Positions 30,290 to 39,087 are shown, counted from the stretch's first letter. The stretch: DNA of 64,000 nucleotides from Pseudomonas huaxiensis (GCF_003231275.1 NZ_QKVL01000031.1:1-64000); one strand, 5' to 3'. The notes: generated by a model not told the origin, from the letters alone. Numbers and translations: made by a program.

Positions 30290-31719
30290 GCTGCGCTCCC
30301 TTGGATCAACTCGCGTACATCGATGAAACGGCCGGTAACGGCGGCGGCGGCGGCCATGGCCGGGCTCACCAGGTGGGTACGACCACCGGCGCCCTGACGG
30401 CCTTCGAAGTTCCGGTTGGAGGTGGACGCGCAATGCTCGCCGCTCTCCAGGCGGTCCGGGTTCATCGCCAGGCACATCGAGCAGCCCGGTTCACGCCATT
30501 CGAAGCCGGCTTCGAGGAAGATCTTGTCCAGGCCTTCCCGCTCGGCCTGCGCTTTCACCAGGCCAGAGCCCGGCACCACGATGGCCTGCTTGATGGTCGC
30601 GGCGACCTTGCGGCCCTTGGCGATTTCCGCGGCGGCGCGCAGGTCTTCGATGCGCGAGTTGGTGCAGGAACCGATAAAGACGCGGTCGAGCTGGATGTCG
30701 GTGATCGCCTGGTTGGCGTTCAGGCCCATGTACTTCAAGGCGCGCTCGATGGAGCCACGCTTGACCAGATCGCTCTCGGCGGCCGGATCCGGCACGCGCT
30801 GATCGACGGCCAGTACCATTTCCGGCGAGGTGCCCCAGCTGACCTGCGGCTTGATTTCGGCGGCGTCCAGTTCAACCACGGTGTCGAACACGGCGTCGGC
30901 GTCGGAGACCAGGTCTTTCCAGGTTTCCACCGCCAGATCCCACTGCTCGCCTTTCGGCGCGTAAGGGCGGCCCTTGACGTAGTCGACGGTCTTGGCGTCG
31001 GTGGCCACCAGGCCAACGCGGGCGCCGGCTTCGATGGACATGTTACAGATGGTCATGCGGCCTTCGACGGACAGGTCGCGGATGGCGCTGCCGGCGAATT
31101 CCATGGCATGGCCGTTGCCGCCGGCGGTGCCGATCTTGCCGATCACGGCGAGAACGATGTCCTTGGCGGTCACGCCGAACTGCAACTGGCCTTCGACGCG
31201 CACCAGCATGTTCTTCATTTTCTTGGCGACCAGGCACTGGGTGGCCAGCACGTGCTCCACTTCGGAGGTACCGATACCATGGGCCAGCGCGCCGAAAGCG
31301 CCGTGGGTAGAGGTGTGCGAGTCACCGCAGACCACGGTCATGCCCGGCAAGGTGGCGCCCTGCTCCGGGCTGATGACGTGGACGATGCCCTGACGCACAT
31401 CATTCATCTTGAATTCGGTAATGCCATACTCGTCACAGTTTTCATCCAGGGTCTGCACCTGCAGGCGAGACACCTGGTCGGCGATGGCCTCGATCCCGCC
31501 CTTGCGCTCAGGCGTGGTCGGTACGTTGTGGTCCGGAGTGGCGATGTTGGCATCGATACGCCAAGGTTTGCGATCTGCCAGACGCAGGCCTTCGAAGGCT
31601 TGCGGCGAGGTCACTTCATGGATGATGTGACGGTCGATGTAGATCAGCGCCGAACCATCGTCGCGCTGTTTGACCAAATGCGAATCCCAGAGCTTGTCGT
31701 AGAGCGTTTTGCCGGCCAT
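30286..31719 (-). CDS. leuC: 3-isopropylmalate dehydratase large subunit LeuC
   Basis: Iron-sulfur subunit of isopropylmalate isomerase. 477 residues, aconitase family. The [4Fe-4S] cysteines are in GSCTNSRIEDL (about residue 350) and in GCSMCLAMNPD; CGDSHTSTHGAFGALAHGIGT (split motif) is clear. It begins the leucine gene run and is divergent from the LysR gene, with a 130-bp shared regulatory region. Confidence 0.97.
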   Translation of the reverse strand: MAGKTLYDKLWDSHLVKQRDDGSALIYIDRHIIHEVTSPQAFEGLRLADRKPWRIDANIATPDHNVPTTPERKGGIEAIADQVSRLQVQTLDENCDEYGITEFKMNDVRQGIVHVISPEQGATLPGMTVVCGDSHTSTHGAFGALAHGIGTSEVEHVLATQCLVAKKMKNMLVRVEGQLQFGVTAKDIVLAVIGKIGTAGGNGHAMEFAGSAIRDLSVEGRMTICNMSIEAGARVGLVATDAKTVDYVKGRPYAPKGEQWDLAVETWKDLVSDADAVFDTVVELDAAEIKPQVSWGTSPEMVLAVDQRVPDPAAESDLVKRGSIERALKYMGLNANQAITDIQLDRVFIGSCTNSRIEDLRAAAEIAKGRKVAATIKQAIVVPGSGLVKAQAEREGLDKIFLEAGFEWREPGCSMCLAMNPDRLESGEHCASTSNRNFEGRQGAGGRTHLVSPAMAAAAAVTGRFIDVRELIQGSAA

Positions 31720-31815
31720 CAGGCTTTCCTCATCAGCGTCTTTCTATGCCAATAACCACTTGGCTTGTACGGCTGATGCTATGGCGTTAGATTGAATAAC
31801 TCAAATTCATAATTT

Positions 31816-31830
31816 TTATGCTTTGGATAA
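31816..31830. promoter_or_regulatory. Candidate LysR-type operator
   Basis: TTAT-N7-ATAA, a dyad of the T-N11-A class bound by LysR-type regulators, in the leuC-LysR divergent spacer just before the LysR gene start. It overlaps a second palindrome CTTTGG-ATAA-CCAAAG (31821-31836). A further TTGA-N5-TCAA lies at 31792-31804. Confidence 0.5.
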
Positions 31831-31849
31831 CCAAAGGGAATCTGAAAAC

Positions 31850-32728
31850 GTGGATCTGGCAAACCTCAATGCTTTTATCGCCATCGCCGAGACTGGCAGC
31901 TTCTCCGGGGCCGGAGAACGGCTGCATCTGACCCAGCCCGCCATCAGCAAACGCATCGCCGGCCTCGAACAACAACTCGACGTACGGCTGTTCGATCGCC
32001 TCGGCCGCGAGGTCAGCTTGACCGAGGCAGGGCGCGCGTTGCTGCCGCGCGCCTATCAGATTCTCAACGTGCTGGACGACACCCGTCGCGCCCTGACCAA
32101 CCTCACCGGCGAAGTCAGCGGCCGACTGACTCTGGCCACCAGCCATCACATCGGCCTGCACCGTTTGCCGCCCTTGTTGCGGACGTTCACCCGGCAATAC
32201 CCGGCCGTCGCCCTGGACATCCAGTTCCTCGATTCGGAAGTAGCCTACGAAGAAATCCTCCATGGTCGCGCTGAAATCGCCGTCATTACCCTGGCGCCAG
32301 AACCTCACAGCCTGGTCCGCGCCGTGTCGGTGTGGGATGACCCGCTGGATTTCGTGGTGGCGCCGGAGCATCCGCTGGCCTGCAAAGACGTGGTCAGCCT
32401 CGCCGATATTGCCCACCACCCGGCGGTTTTTCCCGGCGGAAACACCTTTACCCACCATATCGTCCAGCGTTTGTTCGAAGCACAAGGGCTGGTGCCGAAC
32501 ATCGCCATGAGCACCAACTATCTGGAAACCATAAAGATGATGGTTTCCATCGGCCTCGCCTGGAGCGTGCTGCCGCGAACAATGCTCGATGAGCAGGTAG
32601 TTCCCGTCACTCTTCCGGGCATTCAGCTGTCTCGCCAGCTAGGCTACATTCTGCACACGGAACGAACGTTATCGAACGCAGCCAGAGCCTTTATGGCACT
32701 GCTCGACAGCCAAGCGAGACAACCCTGA
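31850..32728 (+). CDS. LysR family transcriptional regulator
   Basis: 292 residues. N-terminal winged helix (LNAFIAIAETGSFSGAGERL, then HLTQPAISKRIAGLEQQL) and a LysR substrate-binding domain. I start at the GTG at 31850, preceded by AGGGA at 10 nt; a TTG at 31823 is in frame but lies inside a candidate operator. It is divergent from leuC, as the LysR gene next to leuCDB in P. aeruginosa is, so control of leucine or CoA-ester metabolism is possible but unproven. Confidence 0.9.
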   Translation: MDLANLNAFIAIAETGSFSGAGERLHLTQPAISKRIAGLEQQLDVRLFDRLGREVSLTEAGRALLPRAYQILNVLDDTRRALTNLTGEVSGRLTLATSHHIGLHRLPPLLRTFTRQYPAVALDIQFLDSEVAYEEILHGRAEIAVITLAPEPHSLVRAVSVWDDPLDFVVAPEHPLACKDVVSLADIAHHPAVFPGGNTFTHHIVQRLFEAQGLVPNIAMSTNYLETIKMMVSIGLAWSVLPRTMLDEQVVPVTLPGIQLSRQLGYILHTERTLSNAARAFMALLDSQARQP

Positions 32729-32790
32729 GGCCGCCGGTAGCCCTGGAAGGCCTGTACCAAGGAAGCGTATCCGCCAAAGGTCTGGTATCG

Positions 32791-35700
32791 ATGTCCAAAT
32801 CACACCGCTTTCCGCACCTGCCGCGCATCCACGCGGCGGATCCCCAGGAGTCCGAGCAGACCTGGGAAAATGCACCGCAATTGCTGGCTGCCCTTAATGG
32901 CGCTCGCCTCGGTGCCTGGTTCTGGGATGTCGAGACCGGCAAGATCAGTTGGTCCCGGGGCACCCAGGCCCTGTTCGGCTACGATCCGGACGTGCCGCTG
33001 CCCAAGGACCTGGACTATCTCGACCTGCTGCCCAGCGAAGACCGCGCCCACACACTGCAGGCCTTCCACTCGGTACTGGCCGGGGAGCCGCTGGAGCAGG
33101 CGATGCGCCACCGCATTCGCTGGCCCGACGGCAGCCTGCACTGGCTGGAAATCAACGGCAGCCTGAGCAAGGACAAGAACGGTCGACCGCAGATGATCGG
33201 CGTCATCCGCGAAATCACCCGCCAACGCGAGCGCGAGGCGGCGCTGATCAATTCGGAAAAGCGCTTTGCCACGCTGTTCCAGCTCAGCCCCAATGTGGTG
33301 CTGCTGAGCCGTCGGTCCGACGGGCTGATTCATGAGGTCAACCAGCATTTCGAGAAAACCCTGGGCTGGCCGGCGCAAGAGGTCATCGGCAAGACCACCA
33401 TCGAGCTGGGCCTGTGGGCCCATGCCCCGCAGCGCTACCAGGTGCTGGAGGCAACCCGCGACAATAATGGCCCGGTGATTCTCGAGGTGCAGTTCTGCGC
33501 CAGCAGCGGGCAGATTCATGACGGCATCCTCTGTACCCAGACCATCGAGCTGGAGGGCGTGGCCTACCTGCTCAGCACCTTTATCGATACCAGCGAGCGC
33601 AAACGCGCCGAACAAGCCCTCAAGGACAGCCAGGAACGCCTGGACCTGGCCCTCGACTCGGCGCAACTGGGCACCTGGGACTGGCATATCCCCAGCGGCA
33701 TGCTCTATGGCTCGGCCCGCGCCGCACAATTGCACGGGCTGGATCCCGTGCCGTTCCATGAGTCTTTCGAAGCGTTTTTCGATGGTGTACCAGAGGCCGA
33801 GCGTAGCAGCATGCGCCAGGCCTACCGCAGCCTGCGCGAAGGACCGGCGGGCAACTATCAGATCACCTACCGTATCCAACTGGAAAACGGCAGCTCGCGC
33901 TTCCTCGAAAGCCGCGCCCGCCTTTACCGCGACGAGCAAGGTAACCCGTTGCGCATGGCCGGCACCTTGCTGGACATCACCGAACAGGTCGAGCGCGAGC
34001 AGCGCCTGATCAGTTCGGAAGAGAAATTCGCCGGCCTGTTCCAGGTCAGCCCCGACCCGATTTGCGTCACCCGCCAGGACAACGGCCAGTTCATCGAGGT
34101 CAACCCGGCCTTCACCCAGACCTTCGGCTGGACCGCCGAACAGGTGCTGGGGCGCAATGCCGCAGAAATCGGCCTGTGGGCCGAGTCGGCCGAACGTGCC
34201 AAACGAATCGAACAGGTGATCCGCGACCAGGCGCTGAACAATGTCGCCGTGGTGGTCAACCACAAGGACGGGCATCCGCTGACCTGCGTGATCTCCAGCC
34301 GCCTGATCAAGGTAGAGGAGCAGACCTGCAGCGTCACCACCCTGCGCGACATCACCCAGCAACAGCGCGCTGAAGCGGCGCTCAAGGCCAGCGAAGAGAA
34401 ATTCGCCAAGGCCTTTCATTCCAGCCCCGACGCCATCACCATCAGTGAGCGCGACACCGGGCGCTATGTCGAAGTCAACGACGGTTTCTGCCGGCTGACC
34501 GGCTACAGCGCCAGCGAAGTGCTTGGGCGCAGCGCCAACGAAGTAGGCGTCTGGGCCGATGACAAACAGCACACGATGCTGGTGGCCGAAGTACAGGAGC
34601 GCGGCCGGGTCAATCACCGCGAGATGCTCGGGCGCAGCAAGCGCGGCGAACTGTTGACCCTGGAAGTCTCGGTCGAGCCGATCACCCTCAATGAAACCGA
34701 CTGCCTGCTGCTGACCGCCCGCGACGTCAGCCAGTTGAAGAACGCCCAGGCCCAGATCCGCCACCTGGCCTATCACGACCCACTGACCAACCTGCCCAAC
34801 CGCGCATTGCTGATGGACCGCCTGAGCCAGCAGATCGCCCTGCTCAAGCGCCACAACCTGCGCGGCGCGCTGCTGTTCCTCGACCTCGACCACTTCAAGC
34901 ACATCAACGATTCGCTGGGCCATCCGGTGGGCGACACGGTGTTGAAGATCATCACCGCGCGCCTCGAAGCCAGCGTGCGCATGGAAGACACCGTGGCGCG
35001 CCTTGGCGGCGACGAGTTCGTGGTACTGCTCAGCGGCCTGGAAGGCACCCGCGAGGAAGTCACGGACAAGGTGCGCGAACTGGCCGACACCCTGCGCGAG
35101 TTGCTCGCCGAACCGATGTCGCTGGACGGCCAGCGCCTGCAGGTGACACCGAGCATCGGCGTGGCGCTGATTCCCGACCATGGCTCGACCCCGGCCGACC
35201 TGCTCAAACGTGCCGACATCGCGCTATACCGGGCCAAAGACTCCGGCCGCAACACCACGCAACTATTCCACACCACCATGCAGAAGGCTGCCAGCGAGCG
35301 CCTGCGCATGGAAAGCGACCTGCGCATGGCGCTGACCCGCGGCGAGCTGGCGCTGCATTTCCAGCCCCAGGTGGATGCCCGCGACAACCGCATCGTCGGC
35401 GCCGAAGTGCTGCTGCGCTGGCACCATCCGCTGCTCGGCCAACAACAGCCCAGCCAGTTCATCCAGGTGCTGGAAGAAAGCGGCATGATCCTCGAAGTCG
35501 GCAACTGGATCCTCGATGAAGCCTGCGACGCCTGCTCACGCATGCTCCAGGACCACCTGATCGAAGCCGAGGATTTCAGCCTGTGCGTGAACATCAGCCC
35601 GCGACAGTTCCGCCAGAACGACTTCGTCGAGCGGGTTTGCCGCAGTCTCGACGACTATCGCCTGCCCTACCACATGCTCAAGCTGGAGATCACCGAAGGC

Positions 35701-36084
35701 ATCGTCATCCAGAATCTGGAAGACACCATCAGCAAGATGCGTGAGCTGAAAGCACTGGGAGTGAGCTTCGCCATGGACGACTTCGGTACCGGCTATTCCT
35801 CGCTGACGTACCTCAAGCGCCTGCCGGTGGACACGCTGAAGATCGACCAGTCGTTTGTGCGCGATGCCCCGGTGGATTCCAACGACGCGGAAATCGTCCG
35901 CGCCATTGTCGCCATGGCCCGTAGCCTGGAGCTGACGGTGATCGCTGAAGGGGTGGAATTGTCCGAGCAACTGGACTTTCTGCTGCGCCAGGGCTGCTTC
36001 CTGTATCAGGGCTACCTGCACAGCCGGCCGCTGCCCCTCAGCGCGTTTCGCGCGATACTGCTGGAGACGCCGGCGGACTACTGA
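32791..36084 (+). CDS. Five-PAS GGDEF-EAL cyclic-di-GMP protein
   Basis: 1097 residues, soluble by sequence. Five PAS domains follow each other (about 33-147, 153-271, 278-401, 409-525, 530-645), each ending in a variant of 'DIT.Q.R.E.AL'. The GGDEF domain (about 655-820) has an intact GGDEF at 739-743 and the inhibitory I-site RMED five residues before it. The phosphodiesterase domain (about 830-1085) has EVL instead of EAL (Glu872 kept), NISPRQF, DDFGTGYSSL (Asp996, Asp997), KIDQSFV and EGVE. Both activities may therefore be functional. PAS2, PAS4 and PAS5 resemble each other ('GR..EIGLWA' type), which points to internal duplication. Rightward, 62 bp after the LysR gene. Confidence 0.95.
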   Translation: MSKSHRFPHLPRIHAADPQESEQTWENAPQLLAALNGARLGAWFWDVETGKISWSRGTQALFGYDPDVPLPKDLDYLDLLPSEDRAHTLQAFHSVLAGEPLEQAMRHRIRWPDGSLHWLEINGSLSKDKNGRPQMIGVIREITRQREREAALINSEKRFATLFQLSPNVVLLSRRSDGLIHEVNQHFEKTLGWPAQEVIGKTTIELGLWAHAPQRYQVLEATRDNNGPVILEVQFCASSGQIHDGILCTQTIELEGVAYLLSTFIDTSERKRAEQALKDSQERLDLALDSAQLGTWDWHIPSGMLYGSARAAQLHGLDPVPFHESFEAFFDGVPEAERSSMRQAYRSLREGPAGNYQITYRIQLENGSSRFLESRARLYRDEQGNPLRMAGTLLDITEQVEREQRLISSEEKFAGLFQVSPDPICVTRQDNGQFIEVNPAFTQTFGWTAEQVLGRNAAEIGLWAESAERAKRIEQVIRDQALNNVAVVVNHKDGHPLTCVISSRLIKVEEQTCSVTTLRDITQQQRAEAALKASEEKFAKAFHSSPDAITISERDTGRYVEVNDGFCRLTGYSASEVLGRSANEVGVWADDKQHTMLVAEVQERGRVNHREMLGRSKRGELLTLEVSVEPITLNETDCLLLTARDVSQLKNAQAQIRHLAYHDPLTNLPNRALLMDRLSQQIALLKRHNLRGALLFLDLDHFKHINDSLGHPVGDTVLKIITARLEASVRMEDTVARLGGDEFVVLLSGLEGTREEVTDKVRELADTLRELLAEPMSLDGQRLQVTPSIGVALIPDHGSTPADLLKRADIALYRAKDSGRNTTQLFHTTMQKAASERLRMESDLRMALTRGELALHFQPQVDARDNRIVGAEVLLRWHHPLLGQQQPSQFIQVLEESGMILEVGNWILDEACDACSRMLQDHLIEAEDFSLCVNISPRQFRQNDFVERVCRSLDDYRLPYHMLKLEITEGIVIQNLEDTISKMRELKALGVSFAMDDFGTGYSSLTYLKRLPVDTLKIDQSFVRDAPVDSNDAEIVRAIVAMARSLELTVIAEGVELSEQLDFLLRQGCFLYQGYLHSRPLPLSAFRAILLETPADY

Positions 36085-36145
36085 ACAGCAGCTACAAGAG
36101 AATAGGTAAACGGCAGTTGCAAGAGAATTAGTGAGTGATCAACGC

Positions 36146-36180
36146 TCTTTCTTACAGCTTGAAACTTGCAACTTGAGGCT
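36146..36180. repeat. Short CTTG-type repeat
   Basis: Contains ACAGCTTGAAACTTGCAACT, the same degenerate CTTGNAG/CTTGAAA family as at 12958-13044, placed just before a bidirectional terminator. Function unknown. Confidence 0.4.
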
Positions 36181-36217
36181 AAAAAAAACGGGCGCCTTCA
36201 AGGCGCCCGTTTTTTTT
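36181..36217. terminator. Bidirectional terminator between the GGDEF-EAL gene and ibpA
   Basis: A run of eight A, stem CGGGCGCC/GGCGCCCG with a short loop, then eight T. It can stop the rightward GGDEF-EAL transcript and the leftward ibpA transcript. Confidence 0.95.
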
Positions 36218-36224
36218 GATGCAG

Positions 36225-36668
36225 TTAGTTCAGAGCAGGCTTGTCCCCGTTGATCGGGATACGTTTGGCCTTGGCTTCTTCCGGCACGACCCGCAGCAGG
36301 TCGACGCTGAGCAGCCCGTTGGCCAGTGCCGCCGACTTGACCTCGATATGGTCAGCCAGACGGAACGACAGCTTGAACGCACGTTGGGCAATGCCCTGGT
36401 GCAGGTAGGTGACGCTTTCGTTGCTGCTGTCGCGTTTGCCGCCAGTAACGGTCAGCACGCCTTTCTCCACTTGCAGGTCAAGGTCCTGCTCCTGGAAGCC
36501 AGCTGCGGCAACAACGATTCGATAGTGGTCATCGCCATGTTTTTCGACGTTGTAGGGTGGGTAGCTGCTACCCGACTCATTACGCGCCGCAGATTCGAAC
36601 AGGTCATTGAAACGGTCGAAACCAACGGAATGGCGGAACAGTGGCGCCAGAGAAAAAGCGGTAGTCAT
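36225..36668 (-). CDS. ibpA: Small heat-shock protein IbpA
   Basis: Holdase chaperone of the Hsp20 family, which binds unfolding proteins in the cytoplasm for later rescue by DnaK/ClpB. 147 residues. The alpha-crystallin domain runs from about 35 to 125 (YPPYNVEKHGDDHYRIVVAA, then LTVTGGK), with a short C-terminal tail holding KRIPI, the I-x-I oligomer anchor. It is monocistronic, with a sigma-32 promoter and a ROSE-type thermometer upstream. Confidence 0.96.
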   Translation of the reverse strand: MTTAFSLAPLFRHSVGFDRFNDLFESAARNESGSSYPPYNVEKHGDDHYRIVVAAAGFQEQDLDLQVEKGVLTVTGGKRDSSNESVTYLHQGIAQRAFKLSFRLADHIEVKSAALANGLLSVDLLRVVPEEAKAKRIPINGDKPALN

Positions 36669-36728
36669 GGTACATCTCCTGAAATATCAGCGAGTTGGGA
36701 TTGACGCGACCCGACTTCGGCATCGCGT
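36669..36728 (-). promoter_or_regulatory. ROSE-type RNA thermometer in the ibpA leader
   Basis: The roughly 60-nt ibpA leader ends in CTCGCTGATATTTCAGGAGA. The CUCGCU element near the Shine-Dalgarno AGGAG fits the conserved (U/C)U(U/C)GCU of ROSE thermometers, which pair with the ribosome site at low temperature. An upstream hairpin is formed by GATGCCGAAGTCGGGTCGC-like bases. Confidence 0.75.
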
Positions 36729-36735
36729 ACTCCCT

Positions 36736-36763
36736 AGATAGGGACCACCAGAATTATTTCAAG
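36736..36763 (-). promoter_or_regulatory. Sigma-32 heat-shock promoter of ibpA
   Basis: Minus strand CTTGAAA, 13 nt, CCCTATCT, close to the sigma-32 consensus CTTGAAA-N11-16-CCCCATNT. Start of transcription is expected near 36728. Confidence 0.88.
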
Positions 36764-36782
36764 CGCTGTCGAGAAAATTTTC

Positions 36783-37745
36783 CTACGCCGCGGCGACGGG
36801 CGGTGGCACATTAATCAGCAGGCCGACCCGATCACAGTCGGTCTCGCGACGCAGCTCGTTGAACAGTGCGACCGCTTCGGGATAAGTCCGGGTCAGCATC
36901 GCCACCCACTGTTTGAGACGGCCCGGCGCCTGGCGAGGAGTCATCTCTTCGCGAACCCGCAGCCAGAACACCTGGATCAGCGGCAACAGCGACTGCCAGT
37001 CCAGCGGCTGGAAATCCACGCCATCGCGCACCGCAGCGATCTGCCGGGCCAGGTCGGGCCGTGACACCAGGCCACGGCCTAGCATGATGTCCTTCACCCC
37101 ACTGATCTCGCGGCAGCGCCGCCAGTCGTCCAGGGTCCAGACCTCACCGTTGGCAAACACCGGCACCTTGACCACGTCCTGCACCTTCGCCACCCATTCC
37201 CAATGGGCCGGCGGCTTGTAGCCCTCGACCTTGGTCCGCGCATGCACCACCAGATGCGCCGAACCACCGTCGGCCAGGGCCCGGCCGCAGTCCAGCGCGC
37301 CGTCCGGGCTCTCGAAGCCCAGGCGCATCTTTGAGGTCACCGGAATATGCGCCGGCACCGCCTTGCGCACCTCGCTAACGATCCGGAACAGCAATTCCGG
37401 CTCCTTGAGCAACACCGCCCCACCGCGAGACTTGTTCACCGTCTTGGCCGGGCAGCCGAAGTTCAGGTCAATCACCGGCGCGCCCAGCTCGCAGGCCAGT
37501 GCGGCGTTGTCCGCCAGGCAAACCGGATCTGAGCCGAGCAATTGCACACGCATCGGCACCCCTGCGGCTGTCCGCGCCCCTTGCTCCAGCTCCGGTGCCA
37601 TTTTGTGGAACGTGGCAGCGGGCAGCACCCGGTCGCAAACGCGAATGAACTCGGTGACACACCAATCGATACCGCCGACCCGGGTCAGAACGTCGCGCAG
37701 GATGTTGTCGACCAGCCCCTCCATCGGGGCCAGGGCAATTTGCAT
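36783..37745 (-). CDS. dusC: tRNA-dihydrouridine(16) synthase DusC
   Basis: FMN enzyme that reduces uridine to dihydrouridine in tRNA D-loops. 320 residues from the ATG at 37745 (MQIALAPMEGLVDNILRDVL). APMEG, the catalytic Cys in LNFGCPAKTVNKS, KMRLG and ANGEVWT are present. The APMEGLVD N-terminus and length are like DusC. The frame extends 10 codons upstream without support. It stands alone after ibpA. Confidence 0.94.
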   Translation of the reverse strand: MQIALAPMEGLVDNILRDVLTRVGGIDWCVTEFIRVCDRVLPAATFHKMAPELEQGARTAAGVPMRVQLLGSDPVCLADNAALACELGAPVIDLNFGCPAKTVNKSRGGAVLLKEPELLFRIVSEVRKAVPAHIPVTSKMRLGFESPDGALDCGRALADGGSAHLVVHARTKVEGYKPPAHWEWVAKVQDVVKVPVFANGEVWTLDDWRRCREISGVKDIMLGRGLVSRPDLARQIAAVRDGVDFQPLDWQSLLPLIQVFWLRVREEMTPRQAPGRLKQWVAMLTRTYPEAVALFNELRRETDCDRVGLLINVPPPVAAA

Positions 37746-37952
37746 GGGGGAAGACCTCGGAAAAATTGCGCACATAGTAAACGGGGATTGGGCAAATGGA
37801 AGGGCCGCGGGTCTGGGGTAGACGCTTGGTCGAAAAGGGCTGCGTCTTACAGGCCTCGAGGAAAGGGCCTGCGTGACGCCAGCGCTTTCTTGTTTGAGAG
37901 TTTCAGGTGCCCGAATCAGCGGGCAATCCTTCCCTATCTGGAGATATCAAAA

Positions 37953-38066
37953 ATGTTCACGTTCTTTGAGCCGCTTGCTCGCCGCAACCCTCAACGCGCC
38001 GCACAACAAGGAACGGGACATGCACATCAAAAAGAGCAATTACGACATTCTCAACTTCGACCATGA
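37953..38066 (+). CDS. Possible 37-residue small ORF
   Basis: ATG preceded by GGAG at 10 nt, giving MFTFFEPLARRNPQRAAQQG and 17 more residues, mostly basic and polar. It overlaps the next small ORF in another frame (+1), so it could be a leader peptide coupled to it, or a broken beginning of the same gene. I recognise no family. Confidence 0.3.
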   Translation: MFTFFEPLARRNPQRAAQQGTGHAHQKEQLRHSQLRP

Positions 38067-38229
38067 GCGGCGAAGGGTGGAAACCGTGAAGCAGCAACCC
38101 GTTTCTTCGCTCGCCAGCGACGTGCACGGCCCGCTTGAAGGCTATGGAAACACCCTCGAACACCCTGGCCTTTTCCGGCGAATACGATCAGCGCTTTCAC
38201 GCTGGCTCAAACCAGCCGCTTCTCCATGA
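38020..38229 (+). CDS. Possible small protein of unknown function
   Basis: 69 residues, starting MHIKKSNYDILNFDHERRRV and ending in a basic amphipathic stretch (RRIRSALSRWLKP). AAGGAA lies 7 nt before the ATG. Upstream in the same frame there is no better start. Its last 23 bases overlap the 3' end of the convergent GNAT gene. I recognise no family; the ribosome site and absence of another gene in this 270-bp spacer are the only support. Confidence 0.45.
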   Translation: MHIKKSNYDILNFDHERRRVETVKQQPVSSLASDVHGPLEGYGNTLEHPGLFRRIRSALSRWLKPAASP

Positions 38230-38650
38230 ACACCCGATTGAAGCCGTGTTCGGCGCCCCGGTGAGTCTCGCGATAGCCCAACCGCTCATACAGCACCACA
38301 TTCGCCTGCATCGCGGCGTTGGTGTAGAGCCGGATCAGGGAGAAACCGGCTTCCAGGGCGCGGGCCTCGGCGAAGTCGATCAGCCGGCGGCCATGACCCT
38401 GGCCCTGGAAGGCAGGATTGACCGCTACGTTGGAGAGCAGCATTGCTTCCGCCTCATGAGACAGCACGAGGATTGCGCAGACATCACCGCCCTGCTCCAG
38501 CAGCCAGACCTGCTGCTGACGGATCAGGTCATCGTAATCGTCATCCAGCGGACCGGGGCGCACGCCGATACTGGCGACGTAAGGCAGATAGGCCGCGTCC
38601 ACGACGCCGCGAACCGCAACGCCGTCCGCTGCTTCAGCCAGGCGAATCAC
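38207..38650 (-). CDS. GNAT family N-acetyltransferase
   Basis: 147 residues with a single GNAT fold. The acetyl-CoA loop reads VNPAFQGQGHGRRLIDF (motif A, Q/RxxGxG/A) and the C-terminus LYERLGYRETHRG is motif B. The substrate cannot be told. Its ATG overlaps the stop of the upstream thioesterase gene by four bases (ATGA), so the two are coupled. Confidence 0.88.
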   Translation of the reverse strand: MIRLAEAADGVAVRGVVDAAYLPYVASIGVRPGPLDDDYDDLIRQQQVWLLEQGGDVCAILVLSHEAEAMLLSNVAVNPAFQGQGHGRRLIDFAEARALEAGFSLIRLYTNAAMQANVVLYERLGYRETHRGAEHGFNRVFMEKRLV

Positions 38651-39087
38651 GTCGGGTTGCTCAGCAGCGCCTGGCCGTAGCCCTCGAGGAATTCAGGTGG
38701 CATGCGCTTGGGTCGCCCTGTGGACAACTCGATGCAGACGAAGGTGGTTTGCGCGCGAAGCAGCGTGACGCCGTCGCTGGGGCGAACCAGCTGGAAGCGT
38801 CGGGTCATCTTCAGGCGCTGATCCCAGTCGACGATCCAGGTCGCCAACTGCAATTCGTCGTCTTCGTAGGCGCTGGCCAGGTAGTCGATCTCGTGACGGA
38901 CCACCGCCATGGCCCGGTCCAGCCGGCGGTACTCCGCCAGGTCCAGACCGAGGCGCTGCGAATGACGCCAGGCGCAGCGCTCCAGCCAGGTGACGTAGAC
39001 GGCATTGTTGGCATGCCCCAGTCCGTCGATATCCTCGGCACCGACGCGAAGGTCGATGACGAATGGCGTTGCCAGATCCCAGCTCAT
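38647..39087 (-). CDS. Hotdog-fold acyl-CoA thioesterase (4HBT type)
   Basis: 146 residues from the ATG at 39087 (MSWDLATPFVIDLRVGAEDI). The active-site pattern D-x-x-GHANNAVYVTWLE fits 4-hydroxybenzoyl-CoA/YbgC-type thioesterases, and the chain length is typical. The natural acyl-CoA is unknown. The frame is open 30 codons further but the extension has no family match. It is coupled to the GNAT gene by a four-base overlap. Confidence 0.88.
   Translation of the reverse strand: MSWDLATPFVIDLRVGAEDIDGLGHANNAVYVTWLERCAWRHSQRLGLDLAEYRRLDRAMAVVRHEIDYLASAYEDDELQLATWIVDWDQRLKMTRRFQLVRPSDGVTLLRAQTTFVCIELSTGRPKRMPPEFLEGYGQALLSNPT

Noticed and set aside
32800..35181. 793-codon frame opposite the GGDEF-EAL gene
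   Set aside because: Mirror of the coding strand with no recognisable motifs. The sense protein has complete PAS, GGDEF and EAL features.
35404..35421. Degenerate, inactive EAL domain because of EVL
   Set aside because: Only the middle Ala is changed; the catalytic Glu and the DDFGTGYSSL and EGVE motifs are intact, so inactivity cannot be claimed.
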